Source: Actinoallomurus spadix
GTDB lineage: Bacteria > Actinomycetota > Actinomycetes > Streptosporangiales > Streptosporangiaceae
Length of the DNA: 64,000 nucleotides
Direction of reading: 5' to 3'
Assembly: GCF_024055725.1 (NCBI RefSeq)
Contig: NZ_JAMXMX010000015.1
Coordinates: forward strand, 116,988 to 180,987
Shown here: positions 49,976 to 58,040 of the stretch, piece by piece
How positions within the stretch are numbered: position 1 is the stretch's first letter
Layout: every line of letters starts with the position of its first letter
Notes under the pieces: model-generated
The model's input: only the letters and a program-made list of their open reading frames with translations
Told to the model about the DNA's origin: nothing
The model's database searches: none
Program-made: the position numbers and the translations under genes

Positions 49976-50011
49976 CTTGAGTCTCAAGATACTTTGCCTT
50001 GAGTTTCAAGG
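49976..50011. promoter_or_regulatory. Two tandem MarR-type palindromic boxes
   Basis: CTTGAGTCTCAAG (49976-49988) and CCTTGAGTTTCAAGG (49997-50011) are perfect palindromes apart from their centres, with centres 22 bp apart, about two helical turns. Both share TTGAGT-TCAA. They lie between the divergent marR and SDR genes and are strong operator candidates. Confidence 0.65.
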
Positions 50012-50033
50012 TATCCGATGCGAAGGATCGAGC

Positions 50034-50879
50034 GTGCCCGATATTCAGCACGACCCGCGCGTGTGGTTCATCACCGGCACCAGCACCGGTCTCGGACGGG
50101 CGATCGCCGACGCCGCGCTGGCCCGCGGTGAGCGTGTCGTCGCCACGGCGCGGGATCCGCAGAGCGTCAAGGACCTCGCCGAGCGGGCGCCCGGGCTCGT
50201 CCGCGCGGTCGCGCTCGACGTCACCGACCCCGCCCAGGTGACGGCCGCGGTCGGCACCGCGATCGAGGAGTTCGGCCGGATCGACGTGCTGGTCAACAAC
50301 GCCGGCCACGGGCTGATCGGCGCGCTGGAGGAGTTGTCCGACGAGCAGATCGACGCGGTGCTCGCCACGAACGTGCTCGGCGTCATCGGCGTGACCCGCG
50401 CCGTACTGCCGCACATGCGGGCGCGGCGGCGGGGCCACATCGTGCAGATGTCCTCGGTCGGGGGCGCGGTCGGCAACCCCGGCCACGCCATCTACGCGAC
50501 GTCCAAGTTCGCGCTGGAGGGGATGTCCGAAGCGCTGGCCGGCGAGGTCGGACCGCTGGGCATCCGGGTGACCATCGTCGAGCCCGGTCCGTTCCGTACG
50601 GACTTCGCCGGCCGGTCCATGCGGTTCGCCGACCCGATCGACGACTACCGCGACACCCCGGCCGGGGCCCTCCGGGGACGCTTCTCCGCCCAGGACGGCA
50701 CCCAGCCGAACGACCCGGCCAAGGCCGCCGAAGCGATCATCAAGGCGGTGGACGACGACGACTCGCCGCTGCGCCTGCCGCTCGGCCCGGAGGCGGTCGA
50801 GCGGATCCGGCAGAAGCTGCGGCGTCAGCTCGCCGACCTGGACGCCTGGGAGCAGGTGTCGCTCGACACGCGGTACTGA
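50034..50879 (+). CDS. Short-chain dehydrogenase/reductase
   Basis: 281-residue classical SDR. TGTSTGLG is the NAD(P) glycine motif (TGxxxGxG), with VVATARD after it; NNAG, Ser (MSSVGG) and YATSK (YxxxK) complete the catalytic set, and EPGPFRTDFAG is typical. AAGGA lies 7 nt before the GTG. The divergent MarR regulator and the two boxes suggest inducible expression. Substrate is unknown. The stop region is duplicated 21 bp downstream. Confidence 0.9.
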   Translation: MPDIQHDPRVWFITGTSTGLGRAIADAALARGERVVATARDPQSVKDLAERAPGLVRAVALDVTDPAQVTAAVGTAIEEFGRIDVLVNNAGHGLIGALEELSDEQIDAVLATNVLGVIGVTRAVLPHMRARRRGHIVQMSSVGGAVGNPGHAIYATSKFALEGMSEALAGEVGPLGIRVTIVEPGPFRTDFAGRSMRFADPIDDYRDTPAGALRGRFSAQDGTQPNDPAKAAEAIIKAVDDDDSPLRLPLGPEAVERIRQKLRRQLADLDAWEQVSLDTRY

Positions 50880-50900
50880 CCGTTCGGCATGCGGTACTGA
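50871..50900 (+). repeat. Duplicated stop-codon region after SDR gene
   Basis: CGGTACTGA occurs at 50871-50879, where TGA is the SDR stop, and again 21 bp later at 50892-50900, each preceded by CACG or CATG. It is a minimal two-copy case of the stop-region repeats seen at 40938 and 46969. Confidence 0.5.
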
Positions 50901-50920
50901 TCATTCGCCGGGCGGCCTGA

Positions 50921-51745
50921 TCAGCGGAAGTCACCGGCGTGGCGGGCGGCCCACTCGGCGTAGGTGTGCGGCGCCCGCCCGATGAGGCCGGCCGGGGCGG
51001 GCGACACCTCGGCCATCTCTTTCGACTCCGCGCGCATCGCGATCAGGGCGTCGGCGATCTCGCGGGGCATGTGCGCGGACATGGCGGCGCGGAAGTCGTC
51101 CGGGGACAGCCCCTCGAAGCGCAGCTCGCGGCCCAGCACCTCGCCGAGCACCGCGACCCGCTGCGGGTCGGTGAGTGCCTCGGGCCCGGTCAGCAGGTAC
51201 GTCCGGCCGGCGTGACCGTCGTCGAGCAGCGCGCGGGCGGCGACGGCGGCGATGTCGCGCTCGTCGATCGGCGCGGAGGCCGCGTCGTCCCCGAGCCAGC
51301 GGACGACGCCGGTGGCACGGATCTGCGGGGCCCAGTTCCGGTCGTTGCTCATGAACGCGCTGGGCCGCAGGATCGTCCACGGCAGCCCGGACTCCGTCAC
51401 GGCCCGCTCGATGGCCTCGTGACGGCGCCCGATCGCGTTCGGCCGCGCGTACGCCACCGCGGAGGCGGACATCAGCACGACCTGCCGGAGCCCGGCCCGC
51501 CTCGCGGCGGCGAGGAACCCCTCCATGGCGCCGGACAGCGGGAAGAGGAATGCCCGCTCGGCCCCGCGCAGCGCGGCGGGCAGGGTCTCCGGCTCGGTCA
51601 GGTCCCCCCGCACGACCTCGACGCCGTCCGGCAGCCCGGCCTCGTCCGGCCGGCGGGTCATCGCCCGTACCCCGGCGCCCTCTGCCAGCAGTCGCTCGAC
51701 CACCTGACGGCCGACGTTCCCGGTCGCTCCGGTCACGAGGATCAC
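50921..51745 (-). CDS. NmrA-like NAD(P)-binding protein
   Basis: 274-residue atypical SDR of the NmrA/azoreductase-like group. ILVTGATGNVGRQVVERLLAEG gives the GxxGxxG dinucleotide motif, followed by VRAMTRRPD, VVRGDLTEPETL, VVLMSASA and WTILRPSAFMSN; there is no YxxxK. Such proteins act as NAD(P)H-dependent quinone or azo reductases or as redox sensors. Convergent with the SDR gene. Function not determined. Confidence 0.85.
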   Translation of the reverse strand: MILVTGATGNVGRQVVERLLAEGAGVRAMTRRPDEAGLPDGVEVVRGDLTEPETLPAALRGAERAFLFPLSGAMEGFLAAARRAGLRQVVLMSASAVAYARPNAIGRRHEAIERAVTESGLPWTILRPSAFMSNDRNWAPQIRATGVVRWLGDDAASAPIDERDIAAVAARALLDDGHAGRTYLLTGPEALTDPQRVAVLGEVLGRELRFEGLSPDDFRAAMSAHMPREIADALIAMRAESKEMAEVSPAPAGLIGRAPHTYAEWAARHAGDFR

Positions 51746-51890
51746 GGCCGGCTCCCTTCGGATGTCCGTAACGCTCCGGAGTCACCACCATAGGCACCTG
51801 GCCTCGAGAGCGGCCATGGCCGGCCTCGGGCCTGCGGGTGGCCGGGTGGGGGCAGCCCTACCGCGGAACTCCAGAGCGCGCCAGTGCGGC

Positions 51891-51904
51891 CGGAACCGGT
51901 TCCG
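51891..51904. promoter_or_regulatory. 14-bp perfect palindrome upstream of ABC operon
   Basis: CGGAACCGGTTCCG is a perfect 14-bp palindrome centred about 21 nt before the ATG of the ABC ATPase gene. It is a plausible operator. Its cognate regulator is not adjacent. Confidence 0.4.
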
Positions 51905-51918
51905 AGTTGGCTTGAACC

Positions 51919-52662
51919 ATGACACAGACGACTGCGCCGGCACCGGTCGCCCATGCGGACGCGCTCGTGAAGACGTACGGCTCCGGAGACAACGCGGTGG
52001 CCGCGTTGCGCGGCGTCTCGGCAGCGTTCGCCCGTGGCCAGTTCACCGCGATCATGGGCCCGTCCGGATCGGGCAAGTCGACGTTCCTGCACTGCCTCGC
52101 CGGGCTGGACACCGTCTCATCGGGCGCGGTCGTCATCGACGGAGTCGACATCACCACGCTGTCACGGTCCCGGCTGACGAGGCTGCGCGGCGCGAAGCTC
52201 GGCTTCGTCTTCCAGTCCTTCAACCTGCTCCCGATGCTGACCGCCGAGGAGAACATCCGGCTCACCGCGCGGATGGCCGGCCGGCGCGTGGACCGGGAGT
52301 GGTTCCGCACCCTCGTCGACGCGCTCGGGCTGCGGGACCGGCTCGGGCACCGGCCCGCCGAGCTCTCCGGCGGGCAGCAGCAGCGGGTCGCGGTCGCGCG
52401 GGCGCTCCTGACCCGGCCGGAGGTGGTGTTCGCCGACGAGCCGACCGGCAACCTCGACTCCTCCGCGGGCGGTGAGGTGCTGCGGTTCCTGCGCGCCGCC
52501 GTCGACACGTACGGCCAGACCGTCGTGATGGTGACGCACGACCCGCTCGCCGCGTCGTACGCCGACCGGGTGCTCTTCCTCGCGGACGGCCGGATCGTGC
52601 ACGAACTCGCCGGCCCTACCATCGACGCCGTGCACGGCGTCATGCGGCGGATGGAGGCCTGA
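51919..52662 (+). CDS. ABC transporter ATP-binding protein (MacB/LolD type)
   Basis: 247-residue ATPase of the MacB/LolD/FtsE group. Walker [11 protein letters not shown]-loop [13 protein letters not shown], signature LSGGQQQRV, Walker [14 protein letters not shown] and H-loop VTHD are all present. It pairs with the FtsX-like permease starting 2 nt downstream. Such pairs export lipoproteins, peptides or antibiotics or work by mechanotransmission across the membrane. Confidence 0.93.
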   Translation: MTQTTAPAPVAHADALVKTYGSGDNAVAALRGVSAAFARGQFTAIMGPSGSGKSTFLHCLAGLDTVSSGAVVIDGVDITTLSRSRLTRLRGAKLGFVFQSFNLLPMLTAEENIRLTARMAGRRVDREWFRTLVDALGLRDRLGHRPAELSGGQQQRVAVARALLTRPEVVFADEPTGNLDSSAGGEVLRFLRAAVDTYGQTVVMVTHDPLAASYADRVLFLADGRIVHELAGPTIDAVHGVMRRMEA

Positions 52663-52664
52663 GC

Positions 52665-55244
52665 ATGTGGCTGATCGCACGCCGGTCGTTCGCCCAGGAC
52701 TGGGCGCGGCTGACCGCGACGGTGCTCGCCGTGCTGTTCTCGGTGGGACTGATGTCGGGATCGCTGCAGTTCGCGCTGCGGGCGCAGTCGGCCGTGTCCG
52801 GGTCGGACGCCAGCGAGTACGCCAGGGCCGACGTGCTCGTGCAGCCGCCCGGCGCCGACCCGGAGGACACGTTCGCCGTTCCCCGGGGTGAGGTGCGGCC
52901 CGGCTCGATCGCCTCCGTACCCGGCGTGGCGGCCGTCGCCGGGGACGCCGCCGTACCCGTCACGATCGTCGGCGCGCACGGCAGGCCGGTGCCGTCCCCG
53001 GCGGGCGCGGTGACGACCTTCCGCCCCTGGATCTCCGACGCGCGCCTGAGCGCCTACCACCTCGTGGCCGGCCGTGCCCCGGCCGCCGACGACGAGGTGG
53101 CCGTCGTACGGCACGTCGCGAACGCCGGGCGGCTGCGGACGGGGACCACGACGACGCTGCTGCTGCCGAAGACGTCGAGCAGGGTACGGATCGTCGGCGT
53201 CGTCACGGTCCAGGGCCGGGGATCGGTCGCGTCCGGCGACCTGATCCTGGGCACGCCCGCCGCCGTGCACGACGCGACCGGCCTTGCCGCGGGCGCGTGG
53301 CAGAGCCTGTGGGTGAAGGCGGCATCGGGGGTCCGGGCCGGAGAACTGCGAAGCCGGCTCGCCGCGCCGATGCGCCCGGCCGTCGTCCGCACGGCCGCCG
53401 ACCTGCGGCACCGTCAGGCGGCCGAGCTGCAGGGCGTGGGCGCGTCCGTGGGCGGGGCGATCGGCATGCTCGCCTCCGTGGCGGTGTTCACCGGCCTGTT
53501 CGTGGTCGCGAACGCCTTCGGCACGATGGTCCGCCAGCGGACCCGGCGGCTGGCCCTCCTCGCGGCGATCGGCGCCCGGCCCCGGCAGATCAGGCGGCTC
53601 GTCCGCCTGGAGGCGCTCGTCCTCGCCGTGATCGCGTCGGCGGGCGGGCTCCTCGTCGGGTACGGCGTCTCGGACGTCCTCACCCGGCTGTTCGCCCAGG
53701 ACGGTTTCGACATCTCCGCCGGTGAGGTCGACTTCGGCTGGATCGCGCTGGCCTTCCCCTTCGCGGCGGGCGTCGTCACCACGCAACTGGCGGCCTGGCG
53801 GCCCGCCCGCCGGGCGTCGAAGGTCGCGCCGATCGAGGCGCTGCGGTCCGCCACGGCGGAGGACAAGGGCCGCAAGTGGCCCCGGATCGTGGGCGCCATC
53901 GCCGTCTTCGGCGCGTCCTGGATGTTCTTCGGCCCGGTGTTCGCGGTGGCGAACGACCCGACGTCCGTCGGCGCCGACCGGACCGTGGGGATCACCATGC
54001 TCATCCTCCTCGGGTCCATGGTGTGCGTCGCCGGGCTGGCCGTGCTCGCGCCCTTCTTCGTCGGCCCGCTCGGCGGCCTGGTCGGCCGGCTCGGCATGCT
54101 CGTCAGCGGAGAGGCGGGCCGGCTCGCCCGCGCGACCATCACCCGCAGCCCGCGCCGCGTCTCCTCCGCCGCCGCCTCCCTCATGCTCGGCGTCGCGCTG
54201 GTCGCCGCGACCGGGCTGCTCATCACCTCCGTCCGCGAGCGGTCCCACGCCGCCGGCGCGCAGACCCTCGCCGCCGACCACGTCATCGCGGCGAACGGCC
54301 GTACGTCCGGCGGGACCGCTCCGCTGCCCGGCGACACGGCGGCCCGCGCCGCGCGCGCCCCCGGCGTCACCACGGCGGTCGCGCTCACGCAGACCGAGGT
54401 ACGGCTCGTGTCACCGAAGATCAAGGCGTTCGACGGCGACCCCGGCACGCCGATCATGCTGACCGTCACCGGCGCGTCCGACGTACGGCCGGTGCTGCGC
54501 CTCGGCGGCCACCTCCCCGCGCTGCGGCCCGGTGAGATCGGCGTCGCGTCGGCCCTGTCGAAGGCGTACGGCCTGCGCCCGGGCCGCCGGATCGTCGTGC
54601 ACGGCGCACGCGGCGACGTGACGCTCACCGTGGCCGGCCGGTACCACGACCCGTCGCACCTGTTCGCCGACGAGGCCCTCGTCGCCCCGGCCACGATGGC
54701 GGCGCTGGACCCGGACGCGAACACCTCGGCCGTGCTCGTCCGGGGCACCGCGTCGACGGCGGCCCTGACGGCCGCGGTCTCCGGCATCCCGGTGGCCGAG
54801 GTGTACGACCGGGCGGCCTACGTCCGGGTGGCGGCGTCCTCCATGGAGAAGGGCCTGCGGGTGATCTACGGGTTCATCGCGATGTCCCTGGTGATCGCGC
54901 TGTTCGGCATGGCCACGACCGTGTCGCTGAGCGTGTCGGAGCGGACGAAGGAGTTCGGGATGCTCGGGGCGGTCGGGACGACCGTCCGGCAGATCCGGTC
55001 GATCGTGCGCTGGGAGGCCGCGACGGTCGTCCTGCTGGGCGTGCTGCTGGGCATGGGCGCGGCCGTCGGCACGATCGCGCTGCTGCACGTCGCCACCGGC
55101 AGCTCCTTCATCCGGGTGCACCTGCCGTGGTGGCTGCTCGCCGCCGTGGTCCTGGGCGCCGCCGCCGTCACCTGGGCGACGTCCGCGCTGCCCGCCCGCC
55201 GCGCCGCCGGGGTTCCGGTGCTGGAGGCCGCCAAGGCGGAGTGA
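52665..55244 (+). CDS. FtsX-like ABC transporter permease
   Basis: 859-residue permease with two FtsX domains. One helix near residue 20 precedes a large external region (about 45-245), then three helices with [22 protein letters not shown] (the FtsX coupling segment), a middle pair of helices, a second external region and a final set with [22 protein letters not shown]. This duplicated layout is the standard for actinobacterial MacB-like exporters that lack a separate partner subunit. Its 2-nt spacing from the ATPase gene shows an operon. Confidence 0.92.
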   Translation: MWLIARRSFAQDWARLTATVLAVLFSVGLMSGSLQFALRAQSAVSGSDASEYARADVLVQPPGADPEDTFAVPRGEVRPGSIASVPGVAAVAGDAAVPVTIVGAHGRPVPSPAGAVTTFRPWISDARLSAYHLVAGRAPAADDEVAVVRHVANAGRLRTGTTTTLLLPKTSSRVRIVGVVTVQGRGSVASGDLILGTPAAVHDATGLAAGAWQSLWVKAASGVRAGELRSRLAAPMRPAVVRTAADLRHRQAAELQGVGASVGGAIGMLASVAVFTGLFVVANAFGTMVRQRTRRLALLAAIGARPRQIRRLVRLEALVLAVIASAGGLLVGYGVSDVLTRLFAQDGFDISAGEVDFGWIALAFPFAAGVVTTQLAAWRPARRASKVAPIEALRSATAEDKGRKWPRIVGAIAVFGASWMFFGPVFAVANDPTSVGADRTVGITMLILLGSMVCVAGLAVLAPFFVGPLGGLVGRLGMLVSGEAGRLARATITRSPRRVSSAAASLMLGVALVAATGLLITSVRERSHAAGAQTLAADHVIAANGRTSGGTAPLPGDTAARAARAPGVTTAVALTQTEVRLVSPKIKAFDGDPGTPIMLTVTGASDVRPVLRLGGHLPALRPGEIGVASALSKAYGLRPGRRIVVHGARGDVTLTVAGRYHDPSHLFADEALVAPATMAALDPDANTSAVLVRGTASTAALTAAVSGIPVAEVYDRAAYVRVAASSMEKGLRVIYGFIAMSLVIALFGMATTVSLSVSERTKEFGMLGAVGTTVRQIRSIVRWEAATVVLLGVLLGMGAAVGTIALLHVATGSSFIRVHLPWWLLAAVVLGAAAVTWATSALPARRAAGVPVLEAAKAE

Positions 55245-55295
55245 CCGCCGCCGGGACGGATCCGCCACCGCCGCGCGCGCCCGGGTGACCCTGCC

Positions 55296-55865
55296 CTACC
55301 GGTAGGCGCCGCGGCGGTGGCAGTCGGCGAGGTGGTCGTCGACCAGGCCGCAGGCCTGCATGAGGGCGTAGACCGTGGTCGGCCCGACGTGCCGGAACCC
55401 GTGCTTCTTGAGCTGCTTCGCGAGTGCCACGGAACCGGGCGTCGTGGCGGGCACGTCACCGGCGGTCTTGGGCGCCGGGGCGTCGGGGTCGGCGTACGCC
55501 CAGACGAGCGCGGCCAGGCCGTCGGGCAGGTCGAGGGTCGCGCGGGCGTTCGCGATGGTCGCGTCGATCTTCCGGCGGTTCCGGACGATCGAGGCGTCGG
55601 CCAGCAGCCGTTCGACGTCACCCGGGCCGTACGCCGCGACCTTCTCGGGGTCGAAGTCGTCGAACGCCCGCCGGAACCCCTCGCGCTTGCGCAGGATCGT
55701 CAGCCACGACAGCCCGGACTGGAACGCCTCGAGGCACAGCCGCTCGTACAGCCCGCGGTCGTCGCGGACCGGGCGGCCCCACTCGTCGTCGTGGTAGGCG
55801 ATGTAGTCGGGCGCGGAGACGCCCCACGGGCACCGCGCCAGCCCGTCCGTGCCGATGACAGTCAT
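55296..55865 (-). CDS. tag: DNA-3-methyladenine glycosylase I
   Basis: 189-residue Tag enzyme removing 3-methyladenine from alkylated DNA. RCPWGVSAPDYIAYHDDEWGRPVRDDRGLYERLCLEAFQSGLSWLTILRKRE-type sequence (in parts: CPW, YHDDEWG, EAFQSGLSW) and the C-terminal KKHGFRHVGPTTVYALMQACGLVDDH match the family; Cys and His zinc ligands are present at both ends. It overlaps the SRPBCC gene by 4 nt, last of a three-gene unit with the DivIVA-like gene, as next to tagA in M. tuberculosis. Confidence 0.93.
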   Translation of the reverse strand: MTVIGTDGLARCPWGVSAPDYIAYHDDEWGRPVRDDRGLYERLCLEAFQSGLSWLTILRKREGFRRAFDDFDPEKVAAYGPGDVERLLADASIVRNRRKIDATIANARATLDLPDGLAALVWAYADPDAPAPKTAGDVPATTPGSVALAKQLKKHGFRHVGPTTVYALMQACGLVDDHLADCHRRGAYR

Positions 55866-56290
55866 TCGAACAGGTTAGCGAGTCGATGCAGTGATGTCCG
55901 CAGCATGAGGCGGGCCGCCGGTCCGATCGCGAGCCAGCCGGCCCGGCCGAGCGGCCCGAGCGGCAGGTCGAGCAGCTCGGCCCAGGTCACACGGCACCGG
56001 CCCTCGGGCAGGTCCAGCAGGTCGAACCGGCCCTCACCGCGCACCAGGCCGCCGGTGTGCCGCACGCGAACCCGGTGCGGCGGCCGCCACTCGGTGATCA
56101 CCATGGTGTCGAGGAAGCCGACGGGACCGACGCCCGTCCACGCCTCGACGCCCGCGCCGTCGCCGGCGCCGCCCTCCGCGCGGGTCAGCGGCACCCACTC
56201 CGCGTGCCGTGGCCAGTCGACGAGGACCTCCCACACCCGCTCCGCGGGCGCCGGGACGTCGGCCGACGCGTGCACCGCGACTCTGCTCAT
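55862..56290 (-). CDS. SRPBCC (START-like) family protein
   Basis: 142-residue hydrophobic-pocket protein of the polyketide cyclase/dehydrase type. AVHASADVPAPAERVWEVLVDWPRHAEWVP is the typical opening, with MVITEWRPPHRVRVRHTGGLVRG and the C-terminal amphipathic helix RLMLRTSLHRLANLF. It starts with an ATGA overlapping the DivIVA-like stop and ends overlapping the Tag start, so it is the middle gene of a coupled unit. Ligand is unknown. Confidence 0.87.
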   Translation of the reverse strand: MSRVAVHASADVPAPAERVWEVLVDWPRHAEWVPLTRAEGGAGDGAGVEAWTGVGPVGFLDTMVITEWRPPHRVRVRHTGGLVRGEGRFDLLDLPEGRCRVTWAELLDLPLGPLGRAGWLAIGPAARLMLRTSLHRLANLFE

Positions 56291-56958
56291 CCGTTCTCCC
56301 CCCGCTGGTCGCCCTCGGCCGCCTCGTAGGTCTCGCCCGGCCGGCGCCCCTCCGCGGCGTTCTCCCGGCCGGACGCCGGCTCCTCCTCGGTGTCCCGGCC
56401 GGCGCGCGGGTCGAAGACGACCTTGTCCACGATCGTCTGCGGCGGTTCGGCGGGCCGCTCCCAGCGGGTCTGCGGCGGGTCGGCCGGCCGTTCCCGCTCC
56501 GTCTCCGGGGAGTAGAGAGGCGGCGGGGGCTGGTCGGCTCCCCCCGAGGGCGGCGGATCCACCGGCTCGAACGGGTCGCGCAGGTCCATGGAGTCGGGGG
56601 CCGGGGACGCCGGCGGGACGGCAGGCCGCCAGGACGAGCGTTCCGCCGGCTCGTTCAGGCGCTGGCGTGCCTCCGCGAGCTCCTGCTCCAGCACGGCGAT
56701 CCGCGTGTCGCGCTCGGTCAGCTCGTGCGCGAAGCGCTCCAGCGCCTCGTCGGTGATCTGCTTGTGGTAGCCCCAGAGCCCCATCGGCAGGCGGAGCAGC
56801 GCGGCGTCCGTGCCACCGGCCGGGCGCCGGCCAGGCAGCGCCAGCGGCGGATGGTCGGGATGCTCGGCGGAGAGCTCCCCGCCGCCACCGGTGGCCACGA
56901 CGACGATCGCCGCCAGGACGGCCAGCGCGGCGAGGGCCACGGTGATGGTGACGAGCAT
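56287..56958 (-). CDS. DivIVA-like membrane-anchored coiled-coil protein
   Basis: 223-residue protein with an N-terminal membrane helix (about 2-25), a short GYHKQITDEALERFAHELTERDTRIAVLEQEL coiled coil (shown in part as TDEALERFAHELTER) and a disordered Pro/Glu-rich C-terminus. Position beside tag corresponds to M. tuberculosis Rv1209, a DivIVA-domain protein. Possibly a cell-envelope scaffold. The start was placed at the ATG that opens the helix; an upstream in-frame ATG adds 23 residues. Confidence 0.65.
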   Translation of the reverse strand: MLVTITVALAALAVLAAIVVVATGGGGELSAEHPDHPPLALPGRRPAGGTDAALLRLPMGLWGYHKQITDEALERFAHELTERDTRIAVLEQELAEARQRLNEPAERSSWRPAVPPASPAPDSMDLRDPFEPVDPPPSGGADQPPPPLYSPETERERPADPPQTRWERPAEPPQTIVDKVVFDPRAGRDTEEEPASGRENAAEGRRPGETYEAAEGDQRGENG

Positions 56959-57043
56959 GTACCGATCGTGCCACATCCATGCGGGACGGTGCGGCAACCC
57001 GCTCGGCGGACGTCGTTCCCGCCGCATATGCCACGATCAGAGC

Positions 57044-57574
57044 ATGGAGTTGCGTCTCGGGACCCGGGTCGTCTTTCCCGGCGTTTTCACGGTGATGACG
57101 GAGGGTCTCGTCGAGGGCGCCGACATCGCCGAGGTCGCCGCCGACCCGGAGGTCGTCCGCGCGGTACGGGCGGCCCCGCGGGCGCCGGTGGTCGCGGTCG
57201 CACCGGCCTCGGAGGAGCAGGCCGCCGCCTGTGTACGGGCCGGGGCCGGCCTCCTGATCGGGGACGCGTTCGCCGGCGTGGCCGCGGCGACCGGCGCCGC
57301 GCTGCTGTGCTCGGCGCCCGAGCGGGCCGCGGGGGTCCGTCCGGACGGCGTGCTCGTCCGCGCCGCCGACCCGTACGAGGCCGAACGCCTCGCCGGGGCG
57401 GGGTGGGCGGTGGTCGTGGACGCGGCCGAGCCCGCCGTCGCGTCGGTGTTCGCCTGGACCGGCGCCCGGGTCTTCCGTACGGCCGACCCCGACGCGACGC
57501 GGCAGGTGCTCGACATGGTCGCCTCGATCATCGGGATCCGCCCGCCGGCCGTCTCACGGCGCGGCCTGGCCTGA
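57044..57574 (+). CDS. Shrunken dihydropteroate-synthase-like protein
   Basis: 176-residue protein, much shorter than the about 270-290 residues of dihydropteroate synthase. The C-terminal ARVFRTADPDATRQVLDMVASIIGIRPPAVSRRGLA (in part VFRT, TRQVLDMVASI, RPPA, RGLA) closely resembles DHPS ends such as RVHDV-TRQVLDM, but the conserved His is Ala. The N-terminal pterin-binding strands and SVDT, IND and K/R motifs are missing. Its place near tag and the DivIVA-like gene matches the folP2 region of M. tuberculosis. Probably a non-catalytic relic with some other role. Confidence 0.6.
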   Translation: MELRLGTRVVFPGVFTVMTEGLVEGADIAEVAADPEVVRAVRAAPRAPVVAVAPASEEQAAACVRAGAGLLIGDAFAGVAAATGAALLCSAPERAAGVRPDGVLVRAADPYEAERLAGAGWAVVVDAAEPAVASVFAWTGARVFRTADPDATRQVLDMVASIIGIRPPAVSRRGLA

Positions 57575-57689
57575 GACCGGAGCCCGGGCCCGGGGAGTGT
57601 CGCGGCGGGTGACGCGGGAACGAGCCGGGACCGGTTCGGGAAGCGGGGTTCCTATCCTCCCTCCTCCCCGACACGTCAAGGAGGTCCCG

Positions 57690-58040
57690 ATGCCCCTGCT
57701 CACGCTCGAGTGCAAGCAGGGCAACGACCGCCGTATCCGGGCGGCGCTGCGGGCCGAACTGGCCGCCGTGGTGGCCCGGATCGCCGACTGCCCGCCGGAG
57801 GCGGTGATGGTCGTGATCCGCGACTGCGAGCCGAGCCCCGGGCACGCCGGGGCGACGGGCCTGACCACGGCCGACGCGACAACCCCCGGGTACGCCGGGG
57901 CGGCGGGCCTGACCACGGCCGGTCCGGCGGCCCCTACGACGGCCGACGCGGCGGGAGGGGCCGGCGCTCAGGCGCACCTGCCGGACGGTGCCGGCGGGAC
58001 GCCCAGCAGGCCGAACTCCTCGTCGGCCCGCCCACGGTAG
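57690..58040 (+). CDS. Tautomerase-like protein with repeat-derived tail
   Basis: 116-residue protein. The first about 50 residues (MPLLTLECKQGNDRRIRAALRAEL, in parts, then VVARIADCPPEAVMVVIRD) look like a 4-oxalocrotonate tautomerase with Pro1 as base after Met removal. The rest is a low-complexity tail with two copies of GxAGAxGLTTA made by a 48-bp direct repeat, and the final 73 nt overlap the convergent SARP gene. AAGGAGG precedes the ATG. The natural family is about 60-70 residues, so the tail is odd. Confidence 0.6.
   Translation: MPLLTLECKQGNDRRIRAALRAELAAVVARIADCPPEAVMVVIRDCEPSPGHAGATGLTTADATTPGYAGAAGLTTAGPAAPTTADAAGGAGAQAHLPDGAGGTPSRPNSSSARPR
57844..57921 (+). repeat. 48-bp spaced direct repeat in tautomerase tail
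   Basis: A 30-nt segment starting ACGCCGGGGCG at 57844 recurs at 57892 with one mismatch, so the period is 48 bp (16 codons). It extends the tautomerase reading frame. Confidence 0.65.
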
